Shown here: one piece after another, positions 30,887 to 38,943 of the stretch
How positions within the stretch are numbered: the stretch's first letter is position 1
How the letters are laid out: each line of letters begins with the position of its first letter
Assembly (NCBI RefSeq): GCF_003097495.1
Contig: NZ_QEOP01000002.1
Span: forward strand, 1,178,001 to 1,242,000
Length of the DNA: 64,000 nucleotides
DNA from: Amnibacterium flavum
Lineage (GTDB): Bacteria > Actinomycetota > Actinomycetes > Actinomycetales > Microbacteriaceae
Reading direction: 5' to 3'
Position numbers and translations under genes: made by a program
Notes under the pieces: generated by a model
Databases searched by the model: none
What the model was told of the DNA's origin: nothing
Seen by the model: only the letters and a program-made list of their open reading frames with translations

Positions 30887-32436
30887 TCGTCGTCCCCGCC
30901 CCAGCCCGCCTCGCGGAGGGCCAGTCGTGCGTCGTCTCGTGCCGAGTAGGGGTGCTTCACTCCGGAGATCTCCTGGTAGTCCTCGTGTCCGGGACCCGCG
31001 TAGAGGATCGTGTCCCCGGGGCCGGCGAGTGCGATCGCCTGACGCAGCGCCTGGCGCGGGTCGGCGATCTCGTGGATGTCGCGCTCGGGTACGGCGCGAC
31101 GGCCCGCCTCGACGAGGGTACGGCGGATCTCCGCCGGGTCCTCGAAGCGGGGATGGAAGTCGGTGACGACGACGATGTCGGCTCCGCGGGCTGCGATCGC
31201 GCCCATGTCGTCGCGCTTGGTCTTGTCACGGTCGCCGTCGGCGCCGAAGACCATGATGAGCCGCCCCGGCGTGAGCGGTCGGAGCGCGTCGAGGGTGTTG
31301 AGGAAGGCATCGGGGGTGTGCCCGTAGTCGATGTAGACCGTGGGTCCGCTCTCCCCGGACACGCGTTCCGCGCGACCGGGGATGTAGACATCGATGCCGC
31401 CGTCGCGGTCGAGGACGTGCTGGATGGCCTCGGGCTCGAATCCCGCCTCGACGAGCATGGTCAGCGCGAGGCCTGCGTTCGCCGCCATGAACCAGCCGAA
31501 GAGCGGGACCCGGGTCGCGATCGACACTCCCCCGGGCCCGGTGAGCGTGAAATCGGTGCGGAGTCGGTGCTCATCGGTGACCTCGATGCGCCAGTCGGCG
31601 TCGATGCCCGCTCCGGTGGCGACCGTGGTGACGGGGATCCTGCTCTCATCCGCCAGCCGGCGGCCCCATTCGCCGTCGACCGTGACGACGGCCTTGCGCG
31701 CCCGATCGGGATCGAAGAGCGCGCGCTTGGCCTCGAAGTAGGTCTCCATGTCGGCGTAGTCGTCGAGGTGGTCGTGACTGAGGTTGGTGAAGCCGACGAC
31801 ATCGAAGACGAGACCGTTGACCCGGCCGCGGCTGACCGCCTGCGCCGAGACCTCGATCGCGGCGGCGCGGACCGCGCTCTCGCGCATCCGGGCGAGGAGG
31901 GCGTGCAGCTCGCTCGCCTCGGGCGTGGTGAGCGAGGCGACGACGGTCGAGTCGCCGACGCGACGTTCGGCGGTCGAGCTGAGTCCCGCGCTGACACCCA
32001 GCTGGTGCAGGACCGCTTCGAGCAGGTAGACGACGCTCGTCTTGCCGTTGGTTCCGGTGACCGCGAACAGCTGCGGCGGGCGGTCGCCGGTGCGGTAGAC
32101 CCACGCAGCGACATCGCCGAGTGCCGCACGCGGGTCGGGGGTGATGAGAACCGGCAGTCCGCTGCCCTCGGCGATCCCGGCACCGACCTCGTCGGTCAGA
32201 ACGGCCAGGGCACCCGCCTCGCGGGCCTGCTGGGCGAAACGGGCGCCGTGCGCGTTCGCACCCGGGAGCCCGATGTAGAGGTCGCCGTCGGCGACGTCGC
32301 GTGAGTCGACGGTGACCCCGGCCACCTCGATCGACTCGAGATCGCCGCGCGTCTCCAGCGCGAAGGTGCGGGCGAGCTCGGCCAGCGAGCGGGGAACCGG
32401 ATGTTCTGGGCGGAGCGTGGAATGCGCCAAGACCAT
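30883..32436 (-). CDS. murE: UDP-MurNAc-tripeptide synthetase (non-meso-DAP type motif)
   Basis: A 517-residue ligase that adds the third stem-peptide residue. The P-loop is TGTNGKTSVVY (127-137). FTNLSHDHLDDY and the carbamylated-lysine segment FEAKRAL are present, and DYGHTPDAF opens the C-terminal domain. The motif that selects meso-diaminopimelate, DNPR in that position, reads FHPR here (427-430). The preceding KRPLMG-type motif reads KRDDMG. Substitution at this site suits an enzyme using another diamino acid, as expected for B-type peptidoglycan of Microbacteriaceae, but which one is unknown. It lies 85 bases after ftsI. Confidence 0.95.
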   Translation of the reverse strand: MVLAHSTLRPEHPVPRSLAELARTFALETRGDLESIEVAGVTVDSRDVADGDLYIGLPGANAHGARFAQQAREAGALAVLTDEVGAGIAEGSGLPVLITPDPRAALGDVAAWVYRTGDRPPQLFAVTGTNGKTSVVYLLEAVLHQLGVSAGLSSTAERRVGDSTVVASLTTPEASELHALLARMRESAVRAAAIEVSAQAVSRGRVNGLVFDVVGFTNLSHDHLDDYADMETYFEAKRALFDPDRARKAVVTVDGEWGRRLADESRIPVTTVATGAGIDADWRIEVTDEHRLRTDFTLTGPGGVSIATRVPLFGWFMAANAGLALTMLVEAGFEPEAIQHVLDRDGGIDVYIPGRAERVSGESGPTVYIDYGHTPDAFLNTLDALRPLTPGRLIMVFGADGDRDKTKRDDMGAIAARGADIVVVTDFHPRFEDPAEIRRTLVEAGRRAVPERDIHEIADPRQALRQAIALAGPGDTILYAGPGHEDYQEISGVKHPYSARDDARLALREAGWGGDDE

Positions 32437-32521
32437 CCCCTGTCCTCGTGATCGTGTGTCTGTCCGTCGACCTGCGACGTCTGCCAGCGTATTCGCGGCA
32501 TGCGGCGCCCGCCTGTACGGA

Positions 32522-34291
32522 TCAGAAGTTGGTCGGCAGGTCTGGTGAGAGCGATCCGGACGGCACGACCCGGTGGTCCTTAAGGACCTGGGTCATCACG
32601 TCACGGAAGATCGGCGCGGTCGCAGCCGATGTATTCATATTAACGGGGCCGGAGAGGTTCACCGAGACCACGTACTGCGGATCGTCGGCCGGCGCCATGC
32701 CCGCCATCGAGACGAGGTAGCTCTTGCTGTACCCGCCGTTGCCGTCGGGCTGCTGGGCCGTACCGGTCTTCATGGCGACCCGGTAGCCGGGGATCGAGAC
32801 CTTGCTGGCCAGCCATCCCTTGGTGGCCACGTTCTCGAGCATGTCGACGGTGCTGCGCGCGGCGGAAGGCGAGATCACCTGGGTCCCCTCGCTCGAGGGC
32901 ACGTCCGTCATGGTCCCATCGGGGAGACGGCATCCGGCCACGAGGGAGACGGGCATCCGCACCCCTCCGTTGGCGATGGTCTGGTAGATGCTGGCCATCT
33001 GCACCGCCGTGACGGTGATGCCCTGGCCGAACATCGAGGCGAGGTTGGTCTGGGGGTCCCAGTCGGGCACCCCGTCCTCGTCCCAGTCGTCGCCGAGGTA
33101 GCCGGTCTCCTCGGCGCCGAAGTCGACCTCGGTGCGCTCACCGAGTCCGAACTTCTTCATGTAGTCGTAGCGCTGGTCCGCCGTCATCAGGAGACCGAGT
33201 TGGGACATGCCCGTGTTGCTCGACTCCTTCAGGACACCGGTGGTCGTGAGGTTCCAGGTGCCGTGCGACTCGCTGTCGTTCACGTCGGCCCCGTCGGCGG
33301 TGGTGAACCGGTAAGGCGCGGTCACGTGGGTGCCCGTGTCGATGAGACCCGCATCGAGCAGGGAGGCGGTCGTCAGGGTCTTGAAGGTCGACCCCGGCTC
33401 GAACGGTGCGGTGAACGCCCTCGACCCGAGGGCGGAGATGTCGGTGTTGACCGTCGCGTCGACATCATTGGGATCGACCGTCGGGTAGTCGGCGACGGCG
33501 ACGAGCCTGCCCGTCTTGACCTCCTGGACGACGACGACGCCCCACTTGGCCCCGTACTCCTGCGCGTACTTGGCGAGGGTCTGCTGCACGTACCACTGCA
33601 GGTCGCTCTCGATGGTGAGCACCAGGTCGTTGCCGTTCTGCGCCTGCTTGGTCGTGACCGTGCTGCCCGGGATGCGGACGCCGTCCTCGCTGCGCTCGTA
33701 CACCTCGCTGCCGTCGACGCCCGCGAGGCAGGAGTCCTCGGAGAGCTCAACGCCGGCCTGCGGCTCGTTGGCGGATCCGACGAACCCGATCAGGTTCCCG
33801 GCGACCGCGCCGTTCGGGTAGGTGCGGGCGGGCTGCGAGCTGTAGTACAGCCACGGGATCTCGAGGGCCCGGATCTTCTCGAACGCGTCGACGTCGACCT
33901 TCTTGCCGAGGTAGAGGTAGTCCGATTCGGGGTCGGCGGCGACGGCGTCGCGGATCGACTTCACGATGTCCGCGGCGGGAACCCCGAGGTAAGGCGACAG
34001 CTTCTCCGCCGCGATCTCGGGGGTGATCGCCGATTCGACGGCGGTCTTGGGCGATGCGGTGATGTCGTAGCGCAGGACGCTGTCGGCGAGAACTACCCCG
34101 GTCGAGTCGAAGATGTCGCCGCGCATGCCGAGGATCTCCTCGGGGATCGAGCGCTTATCGACAGCCTGGGAGTTGAGCGTCTCCGCGCGCACGACCTGGA
34201 TGTCGATGAGGCGCACAACGAACACCGAGACGAGTGCGAGCACGAGCACGGCTGCCAGGGCGAGCCGGCCCCGAGCGGTCCGTCGTGTCAC
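32522..34291 (-). CDS. ftsI: Septal transpeptidase, class B penicillin-binding protein (FtsI/PBP3)
   Basis: A 589-residue class B PBP that crosslinks septal peptidoglycan with FtsW. A short cytosolic end precedes a membrane helix (about 9-28), and the pedestal domain spans about 45-220. The transpeptidase carries S301-T-F-K304 (active serine), S357-S-N359 and K508-T-G510. A loop at about 401-411, DDWDEDGVPDW, has the alternating aspartates of a calcium-binding loop and is unusual for this family. The gene lies 14 bases after the ftsL-like gene. Confidence 0.95.
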   Translation of the reverse strand: MTRRTARGRLALAAVLVLALVSVFVVRLIDIQVVRAETLNSQAVDKRSIPEEILGMRGDIFDSTGVVLADSVLRYDITASPKTAVESAITPEIAAEKLSPYLGVPAADIVKSIRDAVAADPESDYLYLGKKVDVDAFEKIRALEIPWLYYSSQPARTYPNGAVAGNLIGFVGSANEPQAGVELSEDSCLAGVDGSEVYERSEDGVRIPGSTVTTKQAQNGNDLVLTIESDLQWYVQQTLAKYAQEYGAKWGVVVVQEVKTGRLVAVADYPTVDPNDVDATVNTDISALGSRAFTAPFEPGSTFKTLTTASLLDAGLIDTGTHVTAPYRFTTADGADVNDSESHGTWNLTTTGVLKESSNTGMSQLGLLMTADQRYDYMKKFGLGERTEVDFGAEETGYLGDDWDEDGVPDWDPQTNLASMFGQGITVTAVQMASIYQTIANGGVRMPVSLVAGCRLPDGTMTDVPSSEGTQVISPSAARSTVDMLENVATKGWLASKVSIPGYRVAMKTGTAQQPDGNGGYSKSYLVSMAGMAPADDPQYVVSVNLSGPVNMNTSAATAPIFRDVMTQVLKDHRVVPSGSLSPDLPTNF

Positions 34292-34305
34292 TTGGACTCC
34301 AGAGA

Positions 34306-34938
34306 TCAGCGGGTGGTGGGGGCCGGGACGCGGCCATCCGACGCTAACGGCGCATCGGTGGTTTCCCCTGTAGCCGCCCCCGGCGTTGCGCCGGTCGACG
34401 CCTCGGGCGCGACCGAGGCCGTCGGAGCGGTCTCCGCCGTCTCGGCGGGCGGCAGCTGGGTGACGAGCGGCACGCCCGCGAGCAGCTGGTTGGCGACCTT
34501 CGAACCGGCGGTGCCCAGAACACCGGCGCCACCGGCGGCCGCGGTGGGCGATCCGATGACGGCACCGTCGGACATGCGGAGCCAGACCGGGTTGGCGTTC
34601 TGCACCATCCCGAGCGCCTCGGCGTTGACGGCGAGGTTCTGCGGCGAGGAGAGACGACCGAGGTCCTCGCCGAGGAGCTGCACGGCCCGCGCCTGCTCCT
34701 TCTGGGTGACCTCGAGGCGGTCGATCGTGTAGGCGCCGTCGGAGAGCGCGATGCTCAGGGCGAGCTGCGACAGCATCAGACCGCCGAGGCTCGCGACCAC
34801 GACGATCGCATAGGCGACCTTCGGGCGCGCACGGCGCTGGCTGCGATTCGCGACGACCTCGATCGACGGTTCGGGGGCCGTCCTGCGAGGGATGCGGAGA
34901 GGTTGGATGGGCAGGGTTGCGGTAGCCAGGTTGCTCAT
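34306..34938 (-). CDS. ftsL: FtsL-like bitopic division protein
   Basis: A 210-residue protein called FtsL from its position between rsmH and ftsI and its layout, since FtsL is too variable for sequence alone. A basic cytosolic segment (about 1-40, ending NRSQRRARPK) precedes one membrane helix (about 41-65). A heptad-like segment follows (IDRLEVTQKEQARAVQLLGEDLGRL), which would pair with a DivIC/FtsB partner. The final 75 residues are a low-complexity A, T, E and P tail outside the membrane. It overlaps rsmH by 4 bases. Confidence 0.8.
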   Translation of the reverse strand: MSNLATATLPIQPLRIPRRTAPEPSIEVVANRSQRRARPKVAYAIVVVASLGGLMLSQLALSIALSDGAYTIDRLEVTQKEQARAVQLLGEDLGRLSSPQNLAVNAEALGMVQNANPVWLRMSDGAVIGSPTAAAGGAGVLGTAGSKVANQLLAGVPLVTQLPPAETAETAPTASVAPEASTGATPGAATGETTDAPLASDGRVPAPTTR

Positions 34939-35933
34939 GGTGCGCTTCCTGAGGTGGTGCCTCGTCGGGTGGCGGATGTTGCAGGTGCGGGACGCAGGCG
35001 TTCGGCCGCTCGCAGTCTCACGGGTGTTGCTCTCGGGTTCTCGGTGATCTCCTCATCGGAGGCTCGACCGGCACCCTTGACGAGCAGGCGCAGTTCGGGG
35101 CTGTGCTCGGGAAGCTCGACAGGAAGACCCTGAGGGGCGGTCGACGACGCGCGACGCTGCAGTTCGCGCTTGACGAGCCGATCCTCGAGGGACTGGTAGG
35201 AGAGGACGACGATACGTCCTCCGACGCGCAATGAGTCGACCGCCACGGGGAGAGCCGCGGACAGGGCGTCGAGTTCGCCGTTGACGGCGATGCGCAGGGC
35301 TTGGAAGACCCGCTTGGCCGGGTGGCCGACGCGGGACAATGCAGCCGGAGTGGCTGCCTGAATGATGTCGACGAGCTGGGCCGATCGAAGGATCGGCGCC
35401 GAGTCCCTCGCCTGCACGATCCGCTTCGCGTAGCGGGGAGCGAGGCGCTCCTCGCCGAACTCGGAGAAGATGCGACGCAGGTCGGCCTCACTCCACTCGT
35501 TCACGATCGTCGCGGCGGTGAGGGCGCGGGTGCTGTCCATCCGCATGTCGAGCGGCGCGTCGCGGGAGTACGCGAAGCCCCGCTCGGTCAGGTCCAGCTG
35601 CAGCGATGACACGCCCAGGTCGAGGAGGATCCCGTCGACCCCCTGCGGGGCGCGCTCGCGGACGACGTCGCCGATCTCGTCGTAGACCGCGTGGACCGGC
35701 TGGAGTCGATCGCCGAACTCCTTCAGGCGCTCGCCGGCGATGGCCAGCGCCTGAGGGTCGCGGTCGATGCCGATCACGGTCAGTCCCGGGAAGCGTTCGA
35801 GCAGGGCACCCGTGTGCCCGCCCATGCCGAGGGTGCCGTCGACGACGATGGCGCCCTCGTGGTCGATGGCGGGGGCGAGCAGCTCGATGCTGCGTTCGAG
35901 GAGGACGGGGGTGTGAAGTGAGGAGAAGTCCAT
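34935..35933 (-). CDS. rsmH: 16S rRNA (cytosine-1402-N4)-methyltransferase
   Basis: A 332-residue SAM-dependent methyltransferase (MraW) modifying C1402 of 16S rRNA. The SAM-binding segment is VDGTLGMGGHTGALL (31-45). GILLDLGVSSLQLD, RGFAYSRDAPLDMRMD and VLSYQSLEDRLVK are signature segments. It begins with the usual LHTPVLLERSIELL. It is the second gene of the dcw run, 108 bases after mraZ. Confidence 0.97.
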   Translation of the reverse strand: MDFSSLHTPVLLERSIELLAPAIDHEGAIVVDGTLGMGGHTGALLERFPGLTVIGIDRDPQALAIAGERLKEFGDRLQPVHAVYDEIGDVVRERAPQGVDGILLDLGVSSLQLDLTERGFAYSRDAPLDMRMDSTRALTAATIVNEWSEADLRRIFSEFGEERLAPRYAKRIVQARDSAPILRSAQLVDIIQAATPAALSRVGHPAKRVFQALRIAVNGELDALSAALPVAVDSLRVGGRIVVLSYQSLEDRLVKRELQRRASSTAPQGLPVELPEHSPELRLLVKGAGRASDEEITENPRATPVRLRAAERLRPAPATSATRRGTTSGSAP

Positions 35934-36041
35934 GGCGGCCGGAGACTAGCCGATCCTGCCGCCCGATCCCCATCCGTGTCGCGACCTGCCTCCGGGGAAG
36001 TGGAGTCAGGGCGGCGAACGGCTGGGAGTCGCACGTCAGGA

Positions 36042-36482
36042 TCAGAAGAGGTCCGGGATCACCTCCCCGGCCGCTGTCGCGAAATCGTCCTCGGTGGAGG
36101 ACACGTAGTCGTTCCACGCCTCCGCGTCCCAGATCTCGGCGTGGTTTCCCGCTCCGATGACGACGAGTTCGCGTTCGAGACCCGCGTAGCCGCGCAGGGC
36201 GGCGGGAACGGTCACCCGGCGCTGGCGGTCAGGGGTCTCGGCATGGGCGGCCGAGAGCAGCAGGCGCATGAAGTCCCGCGTCTGCTTGTTGTTTCCGGTC
36301 GCGCTCGCCCGCATGCGCTGGTGGACCGCGTCGAACTCGGCGGCGCTGTACACGTACAAGCAGCGGTCCTGCCCACGGGTGAGGACGATGCCGTGCTCGA
36401 AGTCCTCGGCGAACTTGGCCGGCAGGATCAGCCGGCCCTTCTCGTCGAGCTTGGGCGTGTAGGTGCCGAGCAAGGTGGCCAC
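36042..36482 (-). CDS. mraZ: Transcriptional regulator MraZ
   Basis: A 146-residue double AbrB/SpoVT-fold DNA-binding protein that represses the dcw cluster and often itself. The first half has [19 protein letters not shown], and the second has [27 protein letters not shown] start at GTG 36482 because AAGGGG lies 8 bases before it and the family begins right at LGTYTP; GTG 36491 has its only ribosome-binding site directly abutting. Three operator-like boxes lie 38-64 bases upstream. Confidence 0.94.
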   Translation of the reverse strand: MATLLGTYTPKLDEKGRLILPAKFAEDFEHGIVLTRGQDRCLYVYSAAEFDAVHQRMRASATGNNKQTRDFMRLLLSAAHAETPDRQRRVTVPAALRGYAGLERELVVIGAGNHAEIWDAEAWNDYVSSTEDDFATAAGEVIPDLF

Positions 36483-36519
36483 GGGCGGCACCCCTTCCCT
36501 CGGTCGCCTTGGAAACTAG

Positions 36520-36546
36520 CTCCACTTTACTCCACTACGCACCACC
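36520..36546 (-). promoter_or_regulatory. Triple MraZ operator at the dcw promoter
   Basis: Read on the minus strand, GGTGGTG (36540-36546), AGTGGAG (36530-36536) and AGTGGAG (36520-36526) repeat at exactly 10-base spacing, with TAA between the last two. Direct GTGG-type boxes at about one helical turn are the known target pattern of the ring-shaped MraZ protein encoded 38 bases downstream. The first box is a poorer match. Confidence 0.75.
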
Positions 36547-36681
36547 GAACAACGAGCGACGAGCGAATAGGGACCGTGTCGTGACCGTGCGACTCCCCCG
36601 GATCGCCGGGATTCCGGGCGCGAAGGCGAAGTGGTGGGCAGTGGAGGGGAACTCCGCCGGGAGAGCGGCGCAGGGCGCACG

Positions 36682-36713
36682 AAAAAGGGGCCGGCCCGAA
36701 GGCCGACCCCTTT
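36682..36713 (-). terminator. Intrinsic terminator after the DUF3040 gene
   Basis: On the minus strand AAAGGGGTCGGCC, a TTCG tetraloop and GGCCGGCCCCTTTTT form a 13-bp stem with one mismatch and a T-run, 15 bases beyond the DUF3040 stop. It is the cleanest classical terminator in the window and insulates the mraZ promoter. Confidence 0.9.
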
Positions 36714-36727
36714 GCGAAGACGCGTTT

Positions 36728-37099
36728 CTAGCTGTTGCCGCCCTGGCGGCGCTCCCAGCGGTCGTTCATGCGGTCCATGAAGCCCGACTTGGCGGGACGC
36801 TTGCCCGAGGGGCGGGAAGTGGAGCGTCCGGCGGGCCGACGCGGCGACCCCAGAGCGACGAGCGCTCCGGCGAACATGACCACAAAGCCGAGGACGCCGA
36901 TGAGGGGCTGTCGGAAGACGACTCCCAGGACGAGGACCGCGACACCTGCGAGGCCGATGAGCACACCCGACACGAGCCAGGTGTAACTGCGACGACCCTG
37001 CTGAACCCGGGCGACGGACGCCACGAACTCGGCGTCGTTCTGGTAGAGACTGCGCTCCATCTCGTCGAGCAGGCGCTGTTCTTGCTCAGAGAGCGGCAT
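36728..37099 (-). CDS. DUF3040 domain membrane protein
   Basis: A 123-residue DUF3040 protein, an actinobacterial family of unknown function usually placed just upstream of mraZ. The N-terminus MPLSEQEQRLLDEMERSLYQND is the family signature. Two membrane helices follow (about 45-65 and 67-85), then a basic, proline-rich tail. I use ATG 37099, because AAGGAG lies 7 bases before it and only one base before the ATG at 37105. Confidence 0.9.
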   Translation of the reverse strand: MPLSEQEQRLLDEMERSLYQNDAEFVASVARVQQGRRSYTWLVSGVLIGLAGVAVLVLGVVFRQPLIGVLGFVVMFAGALVALGSPRRPAGRSTSRPSGKRPAKSGFMDRMNDRWERRQGGNS

Positions 37100-37237
37100 G
37101 TCCATACTCCTTCCCGCTTGCTATGCGGTTCAACAGGCACCGCACGGCGGGTCCCGTTTCCGGGAATGCTGAGGGCCTGATTCCGGCCCGGTATCGAGCC
37201 ACAGTGTAGTCGCCTCGAACCTGGCTAGGCTAGCGCT

Positions 37238-38350
37238 GTGGTCCAGGGTTCGAGACTTGTCGATCTGGTGCAATCGAAGCTCGATCTGTTGATCGACGAC
37301 CGCACCGCAATTCTGACCTCGCTCGCCCCGGAGGTCGGCCCGTTGGGCGTCTTTTCAAAGGGCTTTCTCAGTGGCGGCAAGAGGTTCAGAGCACTGTTCT
37401 GCTTCTGGGGCTGGCAGGCCGTGCACATCCCCGATTTCGGCGCCACCGACGAGGAGACGCGGGAGACGCTCGACACGGTCGTGACCGCCGCGAGCGCGCT
37501 CGAGCTGTTCCATGCGGCCGCCCTCGTCCACGACGACATCATCGACCGTTCGGACACCCGCAGGGGGCGCCCGTCCGCCCATCGGGAGTTCGAGCGGGTC
37601 CACGACGAGAGCGGCTACATCGGCAACGCCGCGAGCTTCGGCGAAGGGGCGGCGATCCTGCTCGGCGACCTCCTCCTGACCTGGAGCGACGACCTGATGA
37701 ACGACGGCCTCAGGCGTGTGCCCGACCGCTCGAACGCCTCGGCCGCTCGCCGGGAGTACGAGACCATGCGGCTCGAGGTCACGGCGGGCCAGTACCTCGA
37801 CCTGGTCGAGGAACGCGCCTGGGCGACCGTCAGCGACTCGGAGGCGCTCGAACGGGCGGAGCGCGTCGTGCTCTACAAGTCGGCCAAGTACTCGGTCGAG
37901 GCCCCTCTCGTGATCGGAGCGGCGATGGCCGGCGCCGATGAGGCGCAGGTGACCGCGCTGCGCGACTTCGGCATCCCGCTCGGCACGGCGTTCCAGCTGC
38001 GCGACGACCTGCTCGGCGTCTTCGGCGACCCGGCCGTCACCGGCAAGCCGAGCGGTGACGACCTCCGGGAGGGCAAGCGCACCGTGCTCGTGCTGCTCGC
38101 CCGGGCGAACGTGACCCCGGCCGCCCGCACGCTCATGGACGATCTGCTCGGGGATCCCGATCTCAGCGGCGACCAGGTCGAACTGCTGCAGTCCACCATC
38201 CGTCAGTCCGGAGCCGTCGAACGCGTCGAGCGGATGATCGACGACAACGTGCGCCTCGCCCGCGCGGCCCTCGAGTCGGCTCCACTGGCCCCCGCCGCCG
38301 TCGCGGAGCTGTCACGGCTCATCGCCACGGTGACGGAGCGGAGCGCCTAG
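37238..38350 (+). CDS. Polyprenyl (geranylgeranyl-type) diphosphate synthase
   Basis: A 370-residue trans-prenyl diphosphate synthase that condenses isopentenyl diphosphate with an allylic diphosphate. GGKRFR (46-51) binds diphosphate. The first aspartate motif is DDIID (99-103), in LVHDDIIDRSDTRRG. The second is RDDLLGVFGD (255-264), followed by GDDLREGKRT. The sequence is closest in style to IdsA-type geranylgeranyl synthases feeding menaquinone and carotenoid pathways, but chain length cannot be fixed by eye. It is divergent from the DUF3040 gene and convergent with the next gene. Confidence 0.88.
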   Translation: MVQGSRLVDLVQSKLDLLIDDRTAILTSLAPEVGPLGVFSKGFLSGGKRFRALFCFWGWQAVHIPDFGATDEETRETLDTVVTAASALELFHAAALVHDDIIDRSDTRRGRPSAHREFERVHDESGYIGNAASFGEGAAILLGDLLLTWSDDLMNDGLRRVPDRSNASAARREYETMRLEVTAGQYLDLVEERAWATVSDSEALERAERVVLYKSAKYSVEAPLVIGAAMAGADEAQVTALRDFGIPLGTAFQLRDDLLGVFGDPAVTGKPSGDDLREGKRTVLVLLARANVTPAARTLMDDLLGDPDLSGDQVELLQSTIRQSGAVERVERMIDDNVRLARAALESAPLAPAAVAELSRLIATVTERSA

Positions 38351-38363
38351 CCCCGACCGGGGT

Positions 38364-38702
38364 TCAGGCCAGGGCCTGGGCGACGCGCCTCACCTCGGCT
38401 TTGCGGCCGGCCCGCAGCGCGTCGATCGGGCTCGCGTCGAGACTCTCCTCGGGAGAGAGCAGCCAGTCCACCGCCTCGTCGTCCGAGAAGCCGTTGTCGG
38501 CGAGAAGGATGATCGTGCCGCGCAGATCGCCGAGCGGACCGTCGGCGTCGACGAAGTCGACCGGTACGCGGAGTGCACCGTCGACGCGGAGGGCGATCAG
38601 ATGACGCTCTTCGATCATTCGTCGGACTTTGCCGACAGGGAGCCCGAATCGCTCGGCGAGTTCGGGAAGGGACAGCCATTCACGGGCACTGGATGCGCTC
38701 AC
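38364..38702 (-). CDS. Rv2175c-like DNA-binding protein
   Basis: A 112-residue winged-helix protein of the mycobacterial Rv2175c type. The helix-turn-helix reads WLSLPELAERFGLPVGKVRRMIEE-like at residues 9-30, and a C-terminal domain contains LADNGFSDDEAVDWLLSPEESL. Rv2175c is a DNA-binding substrate of the kinase PknL in Mycobacterium tuberculosis; a PASTA kinase gene lies 1.5 kb away, but no link is shown here. The gene is convergent with the prenyl synthase, 13 bases apart. Confidence 0.85.
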   Translation of the reverse strand: MSASSAREWLSLPELAERFGLPVGKVRRMIEERHLIALRVDGALRVPVDFVDADGPLGDLRGTIILLADNGFSDDEAVDWLLSPEESLDASPIDALRAGRKAEVRRVAQALA

Positions 38703-38759
38703 CGCTCAAGGATGCCAGGTCGCGGCCCGACGCGCATCGGAGGCCGTCTCCCACCCATC

Positions 38760-38943
38760 ACCAATGTTACGTTTGTGTTAACTCAAATCACATCAGCCAC
38801 GTTGATTGACTCGTTAACTGTTGTGTGACAGCGTGAGGAACGTTCCGGGGGACGGGACGCCGCTCGATGTCTTCTCGAGCGGTCCAGGGCGTGGAGAACC
38901 ACGCAGCACCTGTCCGAACAGATCCGGACGCAACAGGGGAATC
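38760..38943 (+). promoter_or_regulatory. A/T-rich promoter region and folded 5' leader of the LysM gene
   Basis: The stretch 38763-38820 is strikingly A/T-rich. It holds GTTACG (38766) and GTTAAC (38777) at an 11-base period, plus a second GTTAACT at 38813. Three hairpins follow in the leader: CCGCTCGA/TCGAGCGG (38860-38882, 8 bp), GCGTGG/CCACGC (38889-38904, 6 bp) and GTCCG/CGGAC (about 38912-38929). AGGGGAATC then precedes the start codon. I see no match to the conserved core of the cyclic di-AMP riboswitch. Confidence 0.5.

Noticed and set aside
32512-32526. CTGTACGGATCAGAA, close to the 15-base cassette repeat, at the end of ftsI.
   Set aside because: It is a single copy with two mismatches, partly inside coding sequence, with no second unit nearby.
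38831-38943. Cyclic di-AMP (ydaO) riboswitch in the leader of the LysM gene, a common place for it in actinobacteria.
   Set aside because: GGGGGAC and GGGGAATC fragments are present, but the conserved GGGTGAATC core and the terminal CCGAACCCG-type element are not in the right order.
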